Positions 25,054-34,155 of a stretch of 64,000 nucleotides of DNA are shown here, one piece after another (position 1 is the first letter of the stretch; each line of letters begins with the position of its first letter). Below the pieces are notes generated by a model. That model saw only the letters and a program-made list of their open reading frames with translations, did not search any database and had not been told where the DNA came from. The DNA comes from Paludibacter sp. Lineage in GTDB: Bacteria; Bacteroidota; Bacteroidia; Bacteroidales; Paludibacteraceae. A program made the translations under genes and the position numbers. The stretch covers positions 1 through 64,000 of the forward strand of contig JAQUWU010000009.1 of the NCBI GenBank assembly GCA_028692715.1, in the 5' to 3' direction.

Positions 25054-25802
25054 AAATTTTCGATAAAATGTGATATTACTCCGATTACCTGATTTTGTTG
25101 TTCTTCTCTGCTGATTGATGCTACCGAATCATTTTTCTGAACACCATAATTTCCAAACTGTGCGTGATTACCACCCATAATTTTGAAATAATGTGTTTTA
25201 CGTTGTAAGGGCAAATGAAAATCGGTAATGGCATTCATTGTAGTGGCGGTGGGTAAATCCGTTTTGTGGAGCTCAATATCAGAAGCAGTAGAAAGACCAT
25301 CGTTGCTTGCGTGAACACTTAAAACGGCACCTTCCCAGCTTTTTAATGCGTCATTTGCAGGATATGAAGCCAGAAGAATTAATCCATATAAATCATTCTC
25401 GTGATTACTGATAAGTTGTGCAGCCATTGTTCCTCCCAATGAGTGACCTGCAATTATCCAACGCGAAATATTTGGATAGTTATTAATCACTTTTATTCCA
25501 CCTTCTGCATTTAATACTGCTAGGTTTGCAGGCATTCTTACTGTAACAATCAGCAATTTTTGGTTTGAAGATATCAATTTATCTAGCCAGTCAAGATAAG
25601 CATGCGGATCGACCAAACCACCGGGATAGAAAATTATTCCGGTGGTAGGTGTTTCTGTTTTCGATTCTAATATTAACCAATTGGCCGTTTCAGAATACTT
25701 GTTTTGGAGGTTTTGTTCTGAAAGTGGTTCGGGTAAAGAAGAACAATTCGATAGTAAAAAAACGGTGTAGAAAAGTCCAAGGAACTTGAAAAATTGTTTC
25801 AT
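25050..25802 (-). CDS. Alpha/beta-hydrolase lipoprotein
   Basis: A 250-residue lipoprotein (lipobox LLSNC, Cys20) with a compact alpha/beta-hydrolase fold. The nucleophile elbow is AGHSLGG (Ser121), with probable acid Asp168 in HASNDG and probable base His213 in GGNHAQFG. The early FYPGGLVDPHAYL stretch forms the oxyanion region of the dienelactone-hydrolase-like/Abhydrolase_5 group. An esterase or lipase-like activity at the envelope is likely; substrate unknown. It overlaps the small beta-barrel gene by 4 bp and follows the S9 peptidase gene by 17 bp, so the three form one minus-strand operon. Confidence 0.85.
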   Translation of the reverse strand: MKQFFKFLGLFYTVFLLSNCSSLPEPLSEQNLQNKYSETANWLILESKTETPTTGIIFYPGGLVDPHAYLDWLDKLISSNQKLLIVTVRMPANLAVLNAEGGIKVINNYPNISRWIIAGHSLGGTMAAQLISNHENDLYGLILLASYPANDALKSWEGAVLSVHASNDGLSTASDIELHKTDLPTATTMNAITDFHLPLQRKTHYFKIMGGNHAQFGNYGVQKNDSVASISREEQQNQVIGVISHFIENL

Positions 25803-25819
25803 AATTCAAATGAAATATT

Positions 25820-27898
25820 CTATTTCAACCATTTATCCAGCCATTCAAAGAAAGTTCGTTGCCATAAAATCCCATTTTGTGGTTGCAGTACCCAATGATT
25901 TTCATCAGGAAAAATCAACATTTCTGCCGGAACTCCACGTAATATAGCTGCATTGAAGGCCGCCATTCCTTGCGAAGCTAAAATGCGGTAATCTTTTTCT
26001 CCATGAATAACTAAAATAGGGGCATCCCATTTGTCGATAAATAAATGAGGAGAATTAGCATAGGATTTCTGAACTGTTGCATTGTTTTTGTCCCAATAGA
26101 CACCACCTAAATCCCAGTTTACAAACCACATTTCTTCTGTTTCAAGGTATTGTTGAGGTAAATTAAACATTCCATCGTGAGCTATAAATGCTTTAAAACG
26201 TTTTTCGTGATGACCGGCTAACCAGTAAACTGAAAAGCCTCCATAACTTGCTCCCACGCAACCTAATTTGTCTTTATTTACATAGGGTTCCATTGTCAGT
26301 TCATCGATAGCCGATAGATAATCTTTCATGTTTTGTCCACCATAATCTCCACTGATTTGTTCGAGCCATTCGTTGCCAAATCCCGGCAATCCACGACGGT
26401 TGGGAGCCACAATAATATAATCATTGGCTGCCATCATTTGGAAGTTCCAGCGGTACGACCAGAACTGACTAACAGCCGATTGTGGTCCGCCCTGACAGTA
26501 TAATAATGTAGGATAGGTTTTTGTTGAATCAAAATCCGGTGGATAAATAACCCAAGTTAGCATTTGTTTGTTGTCAGTAGTAGTAATCCAACGTTCTTCC
26601 ACTTTCCCCATTTTTAATTGGGCAAGAATTTCTTTATTCTCAAACGATAGTTCAGTGTCAATTCCCGTTTTTGGGTTAACCACATACACTTCATTTGGCT
26701 TACTCATCGAATGTTTTAGCGCTATGAGTTTTTCTCCGGCAGGGACTACAGCTTCGTAATCGTGAGTTCCAACAGTTATTGGTACAATAAGACTGTCAGC
26801 TATATCTGCACGATAAATTTGAGTCACCGCATGCCAGCAACTAATAAAATAAATAGATTTGCTGTCGGCCGTCCAGCTTAGTCCTTCTGAGTTTTGATCG
26901 AAATTTGCCGAGATATTTAATTTTATTCCTGTTTCAAGATTCATTGCAAACAAACGAACTTTGTCCGATTCGCAACCATCACGTTCCTGACTTTCCCATG
27001 CCAACCATTTTCCATCGGGTGAAAAAACCGGGTTCTGATCATATCCCATCATTCCTTCAGTTTTATTTACGGTTTTTCCGCTTTCTAAATTGTAAAAATA
27101 AATGTCCGAATTGGTGGAAATGGCATATTCCTTTCCTGTTTTTTTGCGACAAGTATATGCTACTGTTTTTCCATCAGGGCTCCAGGCTAATTGTTCAATG
27201 CCTCCAAAAGGTTTCATAGGACTTTCGTAGGGTTCATCTTTCAGAATATCTGTTTCATTTGAAATTTTATTTTCATTAAAATCGGCAACGAATGGATGAG
27301 GTATAGTTGTAACCCATTCGTCCCAGTGTTTGTACATTAAATCGTTTACAATAATTCCACTCGCTTTCGGAAGGTCAGGATATTTGTCAATAGTACGTTC
27401 GCCGTATTTAACATCGGCAACAAAAAGTATTTTTGTTTCATCGGGTGAAAATATGAAATCTGTAATTCCACCTTCGCGCTCAGTTATTTGTTTCCGTTCT
27501 GAACCATCTGCTTTCATTATCCAAAGTTGCATACTGCCACTTTCAGAAGATAGAAATGCAATTTTTTCTCCATCTTTCATCCATTTGGCTGCTACTTCTT
27601 TGGTAGCTGTTTCCGTAATTTGTTTTTTATTTGAACCATTAATATTCATAACAAAAAGTTCCGAATTACCTTTATTTTCTGGAATGCTGTAATACGAAAC
27701 GCTGTAAAGAATTTTTGAGTTGTCGGGCGAAACCTGTAAACTTCCAATTCGTCCAAATGACCAAAGCACTTCTGGTGTCATGCGTCCGTTTTCAATTTTC
27801 GGATGTTGTTTCCCTATGATTGTTGATTCGTCTTTTGGCGTACACGACACCGCCAGTATGGCTATTGACATAAGCGTAGTTTTTAATAATGTTTTCAT
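25820..27898 (-). CDS. S9-family prolyl oligopeptidase-like peptidase, lipoprotein
   Basis: A 692-residue protein with an N-terminal lipobox (ILAVSC, Cys19), a WD40/PD40-type beta-propeller (about 40-420, with repeats such as FSPDETKILF, WSPDGKTVAY and FSPDGKWLAW) and a C-terminal alpha/beta-hydrolase domain. The catalytic triad is Ser in GASYGGFS (about 549), Asp in HGEKDYRI (about 632) and His in DENHWV (about 667). This is the acylaminoacyl-peptidase/dipeptidyl-peptidase architecture, typical of envelope peptidases that trim oligopeptides in proteolytic Bacteroidota. Length is normal. A promoter at 28073-28103 would give a leader of about 170 nt that includes a MITE fragment. Confidence 0.92.
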   Translation of the reverse strand: MKTLLKTTLMSIAILAVSCTPKDESTIIGKQHPKIENGRMTPEVLWSFGRIGSLQVSPDNSKILYSVSYYSIPENKGNSELFVMNINGSNKKQITETATKEVAAKWMKDGEKIAFLSSESGSMQLWIMKADGSERKQITEREGGITDFIFSPDETKILFVADVKYGERTIDKYPDLPKASGIIVNDLMYKHWDEWVTTIPHPFVADFNENKISNETDILKDEPYESPMKPFGGIEQLAWSPDGKTVAYTCRKKTGKEYAISTNSDIYFYNLESGKTVNKTEGMMGYDQNPVFSPDGKWLAWESQERDGCESDKVRLFAMNLETGIKLNISANFDQNSEGLSWTADSKSIYFISCWHAVTQIYRADIADSLIVPITVGTHDYEAVVPAGEKLIALKHSMSKPNEVYVVNPKTGIDTELSFENKEILAQLKMGKVEERWITTTDNKQMLTWVIYPPDFDSTKTYPTLLYCQGGPQSAVSQFWSYRWNFQMMAANDYIIVAPNRRGLPGFGNEWLEQISGDYGGQNMKDYLSAIDELTMEPYVNKDKLGCVGASYGGFSVYWLAGHHEKRFKAFIAHDGMFNLPQQYLETEEMWFVNWDLGGVYWDKNNATVQKSYANSPHLFIDKWDAPILVIHGEKDYRILASQGMAAFNAAILRGVPAEMLIFPDENHWVLQPQNGILWQRTFFEWLDKWLK

Positions 27899-27947
27899 TT
27901 TTATTAGAGTTTATATAAGTTTATTTTTGGATAAGAAAATCATCCTA

Positions 27948-27993
27948 AACCTGTCTGCAGCAGGTAGGTTCTACTTTTTTTCGGAGTGGACTC
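27948..27993 (-). repeat. MITE family B fragment in a 5' leader
   Basis: CCTGTCTGCAGCAGGTAGG and TTTTTTTCGGAGTGGACTC match one end of the element at 22020-22203. Only this end is present. It lies between the S9 peptidase start and its predicted promoter. Confidence 0.7.
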
Positions 27994-28072
27994 ATTAATG
28001 CAAAGTGATAGTTTAATTCATAATTTCCGTTTCTTACCGTGTGTTGAGTAGTAACGATTTTAGTTGAATATG

Positions 28073-28103
28073 CAAATATAAAGCTTTTTGTATCATTATA
28101 CAA
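28073..28103 (-). promoter_or_regulatory. Promoter of the S9 peptidase operon
   Basis: On the minus strand TTG (28103-28101), a 20-bp spacer and TATATTTG (28080-28073). A separate TAACTTTG on the plus strand (28168-28175) probably serves the divergent methyltransferase gene. Confidence 0.65.
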
Positions 28104-28200
28104 TTGAAATGTAAATCTGGAGAAATCATTTTCTATGATCAAAACAAAACGATATAGAAAATAGTTATAACTTTGTATATAAAAATTTTAAAAAAATAAA

Positions 28201-28809
28201 ATGCAAAAAGATAATTTTGCCCATAAAGCAGCAGAATGGGACACACCCTCTAAAAAAGGAATGACAGATAAATTTGTCAAAGAAATGATGCTCCAAATTA
28301 CCATTCATCCACAATGGAAGGGGTTGGAGATAGGTGCAGGCACCGGTTTGGTAGGTTTGCAAATTGCTCCATATTTAAAAAATATTGTGTTCGAAGATAC
28401 TTCTGAAGCAATGCTCGAAGTACTAAAAAGTAAACTGGGAAAAGATTCTCCACACGAAATTCTTCATGCTGAAATCTTTGAATATACAAAGCAAGATATT
28501 GATTTTGTTTTTTCATGTATGGCATTTCATCATTTGCCCGACATTGATAAAGCGCTTAAGCATATCAATAAAATTATTACAAAAGATGCCATAATAGTGG
28601 TAGGTGATATACTTACCGAAGATGGATCTTTTCACCGTTTTGAACCCATACATCACAAAGGCTTCGATTTGAGTAAGTTAATGCATCAGTTTATTGATGC
28701 CGGTTTTGAGATACTTACAGCTCATTCCTACAATACGCTTACACGTGAAAGAACTCCAGGCGTTTTTACAGATTACGAACAATTTATTCTCGTGGCAAAA
28801 AAGATCTGA
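28201..28809 (+). CDS. Class I SAM-dependent methyltransferase
   Basis: A 202-residue methyltransferase with the SAM-binding glycine loop GLEIGAGTGLVGL (41-53), the acidic strand-2 residue in IVFEDTSEAML, and motif IV-like DFVFSCMAFHHLPD (about 100-113), as in the UbiE/BioC-like Methyltransf_11/25 group. The N-terminal FAHKAAEWDTPSKKGMTDKF suggests a small-molecule substrate class often annotated only generally. Substrate unknown. TAACTTTG at 28168-28175 places transcription about 20 bp before the ATG. It is divergent from the S9 peptidase. Confidence 0.88.
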   Translation: MQKDNFAHKAAEWDTPSKKGMTDKFVKEMMLQITIHPQWKGLEIGAGTGLVGLQIAPYLKNIVFEDTSEAMLEVLKSKLGKDSPHEILHAEIFEYTKQDIDFVFSCMAFHHLPDIDKALKHINKIITKDAIIVVGDILTEDGSFHRFEPIHHKGFDLSKLMHQFIDAGFEILTAHSYNTLTRERTPGVFTDYEQFILVAKKI

Positions 28810-28891
28810 TTTTTACAAAATCATTTTTTTGTATTAGAGTACTTCCTCCGTTCAAAAGTTGTATTTTTGTATTCCCTTTTTTAAGCGATTT

Positions 28892-29998
28892 ATGAAAATA
28901 CGATTTTTTTTGATTTATATTTCAGTGTTTACCTTTCTGTTTTTCATGTCTTCATGTGATGATATGAAAGATATTCCAACACTGTCTAATTTGCCCGAAA
29001 CCCTTGGAGAATCAGGTAATCTTTATCTGCTTTCGGAGGGACTTTTTAATATGAATAACAGTACGTTATGTCGGATTAATTTTGAAAATAAAACGCTAGT
29101 ACAGGATTTTTTCAGTGCAACAAATGGACGTGGATTAGGAGATACCGCAAACGATTTACAGGTTTATAATAATAAGCTTTGGATAGTAGTAAATGTATCA
29201 TCGCAGGTTGAAGTGTTGGACTTGAATACAGGAATCTCAATTCGGCAAATTTCTATTTTAGATGAAAATCTAAAAGCACGTCAACCCCGTTTTATTACCT
29301 TTCAAAACGACAAAGCCTATGTTTGTTCTTTCGATGGAACAGTAACTCGTATTGACATTCCAACACTGAGGATTGATGGCGTTACTACATGTGGTAGAAA
29401 TCCCGATGGAATTACGGTGGCAAATAATAAATTATTTGTTTCTAATTCCGGTGGCCTTGATAATCCTGATTTTGACAGCACTGTATCAGTAATAGATATT
29501 CCAACTTTCAAGGAAATAAAGAAAATAGATACTGGTTTAAATCCGTACAGACTGGCAACAGATAGTGCCGGAGATGTTTATGTTGTTACCAGAGGAAATA
29601 ATTCAGATATTAAGGCGAAGTTTTGCCGGATTAATAGCGAAACTGATAAATTGGAACAGGTTTTTGTCGAAATTCCTGCCATAAATTTTTGTATTATGAA
29701 AGATACAGCTTATTTATACAATTTCGATTATGTGAAAAATACCTATGCAATTCAAACTTTTGATTGTAAAACAGAACAACTCATTTCTGAAAATTTTATA
29801 ACTGATGGAACACAACTTGACCGCCCATTTGCTATTTCAGTAAACCCCACAAACGGATATGTGTATATCACTGATGCACATAATTACACGGTAAAAGGTG
29901 ATTTGTTTTGTTTTAATTCAGCCGGGAAATTGATTTACAAGTTGGAAAGTGTAGGTTTAAACCCGAATTCAATTGTTTTTGACTCGAATAATGATTAA
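28892..29998 (+). CDS. YncE-like beta-propeller lipoprotein
   Basis: A 368-residue lipoprotein (lipobox FMSSC, Cys22 from this start). An in-frame ATG at 28859 exists, but TATTTTTG at 28862-28869 looks like the promoter -7 box, so I take the ATG at 28892. The body repeats a beta-propeller pattern: LYLLSEGLFNMNN, VEVLDLNTG, VTRIDIPTLR, NPDGITVANNKLFVSNSGG, VSVIDIPTFK, and FAISVNPTNGYVYITDAHNY. This is the YncE/DUF5074-like seven-bladed fold. Such lipoproteins often accompany TonB receptors for cofactors, but none is adjacent here. The ligand cannot be stated. Confidence 0.82.
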   Translation: MKIRFFLIYISVFTFLFFMSSCDDMKDIPTLSNLPETLGESGNLYLLSEGLFNMNNSTLCRINFENKTLVQDFFSATNGRGLGDTANDLQVYNNKLWIVVNVSSQVEVLDLNTGISIRQISILDENLKARQPRFITFQNDKAYVCSFDGTVTRIDIPTLRIDGVTTCGRNPDGITVANNKLFVSNSGGLDNPDFDSTVSVIDIPTFKEIKKIDTGLNPYRLATDSAGDVYVVTRGNNSDIKAKFCRINSETDKLEQVFVEIPAINFCIMKDTAYLYNFDYVKNTYAIQTFDCKTEQLISENFITDGTQLDRPFAISVNPTNGYVYITDAHNYTVKGDLFCFNSAGKLIYKLESVGLNPNSIVFDSNND

Positions 29999-30107
29999 CT
30001 ATATAAATAAAAGCTTCTATTTTTTTTAATAAACAATTATCCTGATTAAAACGTTTAAAAATTTAAGAATGTATTAAACACCATATTGTTAATTTAAATA
30101 AAGTTTT

Positions 30108-30491
30108 ATGTCAAGAATAATTATTTTGATATTACTGCATGTGATTGCAGATTATTTTCTTCAGGGAAGTAAGTTAAGTAAATTAAAAGCTTTAAAGTTA
30201 TCCTACTTGTTTGAGCATGTTGCAATATACACCGGAATATTTATTGTTTTTAGTCCGCTTTTACTTGGTTTAACAATAGTTGAGGGTGTAATCTTTAGTT
30301 TGATCAACGGAGCTGCGCATTTTGTTGTTGACTTTATAATAGGTAAATTAAAACTGAAATATCACGATACGAACGAATCTGCTTATTTATCTGTCGTCGG
30401 TGCTGATCATACAATACATATTATAATTTTAATTCTAACTTATATTTATATGTTTCCAAATGCGATAAATGCGGCATATTTACTGAATTAA
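30108..30491 (+). CDS. DUF3307 membrane protein
   Basis: A 127-residue integral membrane protein with about four hydrophobic helices. It matches DUF3307: LLHVIADYFLQGSKLS (His11, Asp15) at the start, INGAAHFVVDFIIGKLK in the middle and VGADHTIHIIILIL near the end. The conserved His/Asp residues in the membrane suggest metal or proton chemistry, but the family has no established function. A hairpin terminator follows at 30512. It is a monocistronic gene. Confidence 0.85.
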   Translation: MSRIIILILLHVIADYFLQGSKLSKLKALKLSYLFEHVAIYTGIFIVFSPLLLGLTIVEGVIFSLINGAAHFVVDFIIGKLKLKYHDTNESAYLSVVGADHTIHIIILILTYIYMFPNAINAAYLLN

Positions 30492-30511
30492 AATTCATAT
30501 TGTTATTTGTG

Positions 30512-30540
30512 AAAAGGAGTTTTTTCGGCTCCTTTTTTTT
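30512..30540 (+). terminator. Terminator after DUF3307
   Basis: AAAAGGAG (30512-30519) and CTCCTTTT (30529-30536), followed by T residues. Confidence 0.75.
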
Positions 30541-30630
30541 GTTCATTAATTGTTTGAAATAATTCATACCAAATTGTAATCGATTATCAGTTATTTTTTA
30601 TAATTTTGATCTCATATTTTTTTTTAAGAG

Positions 30631-31413
30631 ATGAACGTATTTAAGATTATTTACAAAAAGATATATCACTATTTTACAGCAAGAAACACCAATGGTTTTG
30701 GGGTTCACTCGCCGTTTATGTTTCAATTTATACAGAATGTTCTGGGAGAGAAACATTTTTTTTATGTATTTTCCAGTATTGAATTAATGAGGAAAGATGT
30801 GTTAAAAAATAATGAAAAGATATATATTACTGATTACGGAACTGGAAAAAACAGACAAAGTACCGTTAAAGAAATAGCAAAAAAATCTGCTAAATCACCT
30901 AGATTTGGGCAACTTTTATTTAGGATAGTTCATTATTTTAAATTTAAAAATGTCTTGGAATTAGGCACTTCGTTAGGAATTTCAACAGCATATCTCGCCT
31001 CTTCATCGTCTCAGATAAAATGTACTACAATAGAGGGATGTCCGCAAACGGCATCGCAGGCGCGAAAAGTATTTAAAAAATTAAATTTACAAAATATAGA
31101 ATTAGTAGAAGGAAATATCGATGTTGTATTAAATCAGGTGCTTGATAAATATCAAACGTTGGATTTAATTTACATTGATGCTAATCATAAACAAGAGGCG
31201 GTAATTCGTTATTTTGAAAAATGCTTACCAAAAATACATAACGAATCAATAATTATTTTCGACGATATACATTGGTCAGAGGATATGGAACAAGCATGGA
31301 ATAAAATATTGGGATATGATGAGATTTCCAGTAGTATTGATCTGTTTGAAATGGGAATCGTTTTTTTTAATAAAGATTTAAGTAAAAAACGCTATAAAGT
31401 TTTTTATAAATAA
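30631..31413 (+). CDS. O-methyltransferase-like SAM enzyme
   Basis: A 260-residue class I methyltransferase. The N-terminus NTNGFGVHSPFMFQF is typical of a Bacteroidota group of uncharacterised O-methyltransferases (Methyltransf_24 type). The SAM-binding motif VLELGTSLGISTAYLA lies at about residue 109, followed by TTIEGCPQTASQARKVF, and then LDLIYIDANHKQEAV and IIIFDDIHWS, the metal/substrate-side acidic motif. Substrate unknown. It lies between DUF3307 and the cobalamin adenosyltransferase; the 117-bp gap after it holds a fragment of the palindromic MITE core (31472-31493). Confidence 0.85.
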   Translation: MNVFKIIYKKIYHYFTARNTNGFGVHSPFMFQFIQNVLGEKHFFYVFSSIELMRKDVLKNNEKIYITDYGTGKNRQSTVKEIAKKSAKSPRFGQLLFRIVHYFKFKNVLELGTSLGISTAYLASSSSQIKCTTIEGCPQTASQARKVFKKLNLQNIELVEGNIDVVLNQVLDKYQTLDLIYIDANHKQEAVIRYFEKCLPKIHNESIIIFDDIHWSEDMEQAWNKILGYDEISSSIDLFEMGIVFFNKDLSKKRYKVFYK

Positions 31414-31531
31414 ATTCAATTTTTGAGCCGAGCATGAATACGGATATTCACAAAAATTGATGAAAATATGTTCTGCGAGCCTACCTGTTTTCAGCTAGGT
31501 TACAAGTTACTTATTAAAAAAATATTTAAAC

Positions 31532-32083
31532 ATGAAATTATATACAAAAACAGGAGACAAAGGACAAACCGGCTTAATAGGTGGGAGTAGAGTAATGAAA
31601 AATGATGTTCGTATTGAGGCTTATGGAACAGTGGATGAGTTGAATTCGTTTATTGGTTTATTGACTTGTCAACCAATAACGAATCAGGATTTGATATTTT
31701 TAAGATCAATTCAACATCAATTGTTCTCAATTGGGTCTTATTTAGCAACCGATAGGTCTAAAGTAGAACTTTCCACAGCTTCTATACTAAAAGATGAAGT
31801 TATTGTTAGGCTTGAATCGGAAATTGACAGGATTGATGAAATATTACCTAAATTAAGCTCTTTTATCCTTCCAGGAGGCTCGCAGACAGGCTCTATGTGT
31901 CATATTTGTCGTGCAATAACCAGAAGAGCCGAAAGGAGACTGTTTGATGTAAAACAAGTGTATGATGTAGATAATCAAATAATTATATTTGTTAATCGGT
32001 TGTCCGATTATTTTTTTGCATTATCGAGATTATACACTCTTAAAAATGGGGGTGAAGAAATTTGCTGGAAAAGTAAGGATTAA
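31532..32083 (+). CDS. PduO-type cob(I)alamin adenosyltransferase
   Basis: A 183-residue ATP:cob(I)alamin adenosyltransferase, which makes adenosylcobalamin for B12-dependent mutases. It begins with the ATP-binding motif YTKTGDKGQTGLIGGSRV. Next comes RIEAYGTVDELNSFIGL, then the core SSFILPGGSQTGSMCHICR and ITRRAERRL with the conserved Arg residues, and NRLSDYFFALSR at the end. Length and motifs are standard for the PduO/MMAB class. No B12-dependent enzyme or cobalamin riboswitch is recognisable nearby, so it likely serves enzymes coded elsewhere. Confidence 0.95.
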   Translation: MKLYTKTGDKGQTGLIGGSRVMKNDVRIEAYGTVDELNSFIGLLTCQPITNQDLIFLRSIQHQLFSIGSYLATDRSKVELSTASILKDEVIVRLESEIDRIDEILPKLSSFILPGGSQTGSMCHICRAITRRAERRLFDVKQVYDVDNQIIIFVNRLSDYFFALSRLYTLKNGGEEICWKSKD

Positions 32084-32159
32084 TAAAAAAAATTCCTATT
32101 TTTGCACGAAATTAAAAAAAATGAATTCTAAACTTATTTACTAAAAAATTGAGCTGATT

Positions 32160-32381
32160 ATGTATTGGACGTTGGAATTAGCTTCTAGAATAGAGGATGC
32201 CCCTTGGCCGGCTACGAAGGATGAATTAATCGATTATGCTATGCGATCCGGATCTCCGCTGGAAGTTATTGAAAATCTGCAAGAAATTGAGGATGAAGGA
32301 GAAATATATGAGTGTATTGAAGATATTTGGCCTGATTATCCAAGTAAAGAAGACTTTTTCTTTAATGAAGAAGAGTATTAA
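32160..32381 (+). CDS. DUF2795 small acidic protein
   Basis: A 73-residue protein that matches Bacteroidota DUF2795: MYWTLELASRIEDAPWPATK, then DELIDYAMRSGSPLEVIENL and IEDIWPDYPSKEDFFFNEEEY. It is strongly acidic and probably cytoplasmic; function unknown. TATTTTTG at 32097-32104 is a likely -7 box, giving a leader of about 50 nt. Confidence 0.9.
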   Translation: MYWTLELASRIEDAPWPATKDELIDYAMRSGSPLEVIENLQEIEDEGEIYECIEDIWPDYPSKEDFFFNEEEY

Positions 32382-32557
32382 TCATTTGTAAAAATACTTT
32401 AATTAGTATACGAAACGAAGGTATTTTATGCTTAAATAGTACAAAAATGTGTTTACCAAAACAATTTTTGTGCTGTTTTTCAGTTTGAATAAAACCATGA
32501 TTAGCACTTAAAGTTAATGTAATGAATTCGAAAGTGTAAAATCACTGATATTATCCT

Positions 32558-33508
32558 ATGAGAAAAGTAGTTTTAAGTTTCCTGTCATTACTTATTTGCG
32601 TAGGTTCGGTCTATTCTCAATTTGATGCTCAGTTAAGTCAATATATGTTTCACAATTCATCATTTAATCCGGCAGCGGTTGGTGAAGATGATATGATTCA
32701 GGTGACTGGTCAACTGCGCTCGCAATGGTTAGGAATTCCAAATGCCGGTCAAACTTTAATATTTAGTATAAATAGCCCTTTTAAAATTCAAAATTCAAAG
32801 CACGGAATTGGTATTCGGTTTATTGATGATAAAGTTGGTCTATTTACAAATCAAACTTTGCATTTACAATATGCATATAAGAAAAAACTAAATGATGGAG
32901 TTTTAAGTGTTGGAACTGATTTAGGGTATACTAGTCTTGGGTTTAATGGAGACAGTGTTTCTGAGATTTCAATAGGTGAATATCATAACATATCCGGTGA
33001 TCCGGAAATTCCACAATCAAGTGTTGTTGGAATGAGTTTTGATATGAATTTAGGAGTGTTTTATTCTACACCCAGTTATTATGTCGGATTATCGTATTTA
33101 CATTTAAATAATCCCACAGTAAATTGGGGCGACTTCTCAGAATTCAAATTGTATAGTTCACTTTTTTTTACAGGTGCTTATAATTGGGCGTTACCAGATT
33201 CAAAATTGGTGCTTAAACCCAGTACACTGATAAAAACAGATTTTAGCTCATTACAATTCGACTTAACAGGACGTGTAGAGTACGATAATAAATACTGGGG
33301 AGGTCTATCCTATCGCTTGCAAGATGCAGTCGTGTTTCTAGCCGGTATAAATATTTCGAGTGGAGTCACAATTGGATGCTCGTATGATTTACCAACTTCA
33401 AGAATTCTTTCAGTAAGTCCTGGTTCACTTGAAGTTCTTTTCCTTTATAATTTCGAATATGTTTTTGCAAAACGAACCAATAAATATAAAAGTATAAGAA
33501 TCCTTTAG
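32558..33508 (+). CDS. porP: PorP/SprF-family type IX secretion outer-membrane protein
   Basis: A 316-residue outer-membrane barrel protein with a signal peptide (1-20, ending SVYSQ). The family N-terminus FDAQLSQYMFHNSSFNPAAVGEDD and the QLRSQWLGIPNAGQT stretch are diagnostic of PorP/SprF. Later strands include HGIGIRFIDDKVG, LHLQYAYKKKL and WGGLSYRLQDA. PorP/SprF proteins help export and hold T9SS cargo at the surface. Position immediately before gldK-gldL-gldM-gldN matches porP of the P. gingivalis porPKLMN cluster, but a 647-bp gap with its own promoter separates it here. A second family member lies at 47934 beside the giant adhesin. Confidence 0.93.
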   Translation: MRKVVLSFLSLLICVGSVYSQFDAQLSQYMFHNSSFNPAAVGEDDMIQVTGQLRSQWLGIPNAGQTLIFSINSPFKIQNSKHGIGIRFIDDKVGLFTNQTLHLQYAYKKKLNDGVLSVGTDLGYTSLGFNGDSVSEISIGEYHNISGDPEIPQSSVVGMSFDMNLGVFYSTPSYYVGLSYLHLNNPTVNWGDFSEFKLYSSLFFTGAYNWALPDSKLVLKPSTLIKTDFSSLQFDLTGRVEYDNKYWGGLSYRLQDAVVFLAGINISSGVTIGCSYDLPTSRILSVSPGSLEVLFLYNFEYVFAKRTNKYKSIRIL

Positions 33509-34155
33509 TGAATTAGAAATGTTGATTAATTTACTATATTTTATTTGAACTGTAGTAGTTGAATAGCGATTTTTTAAATGGTCTCTTTCAATAATTTTAA
33601 AAGTGAAGCGTTAGTGTATTGTTGTTTGTTATTATTTAAAAGAATTTGTATATATATTTAAGCATGAGAATGTGAGCTCTTCAAGAGTTGAAAACTCAAA
33701 ATTTAATTTATTATATTTTTTATTCGCAGAATATATCGTTTTTTTTTAAGCTGTTTTTTTTTATTCATTAAAATTTTGTTGACAAAAAAATAATTGGAAA
33801 AGTTAAATTTTAAAACAGCTAAATTATATGATAAAGCCCTTGCATTTCACCTAAAATAAGTATCTTTGTCGATGTTTATGCAGATTAATTTATAGAATAA
33901 TTAAATATGTAAAACATTTTTTCAAAATCAGATCTTGTTTTGGAATTTTTTTTAAATAAAATAATTACAAGTAATTTCTACCAGAATTAAAGGATGTATT
34001 ATTAAAACATAAATGTATCAAAATAGTTTCTAACTAAATTTCAAATTGAAGTTATAGAGAAACAAATTTATAATTAATCACATTAATTTAAGTGAATTAC
34101 AAAATAATTTGAAATAGATTTAGTTGTAATTCTTAAAATTAAAAATAGAAGTAGA
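33509..34155 (+). promoter_or_regulatory. porP-porK gap with a promoter and long leader
   Basis: TTG at 33840-33842, an 18-bp spacer and TATCTTTG at 33861-33868 make a good promoter; the start site near 33875 gives a leader of about 280 nt before porK. The leader is AT-rich with several short repeats of ATTTCAAATT type. No riboswitch family was recognised and no ORF is credible. The 33509-33840 part shows no other feature. Confidence 0.6.

Noticed and set aside
31414-31531. Cobalamin riboswitch before the adenosyltransferase gene
   Set aside because: No B12-box-like conserved segment; the region instead holds a fragment of the palindromic MITE core.
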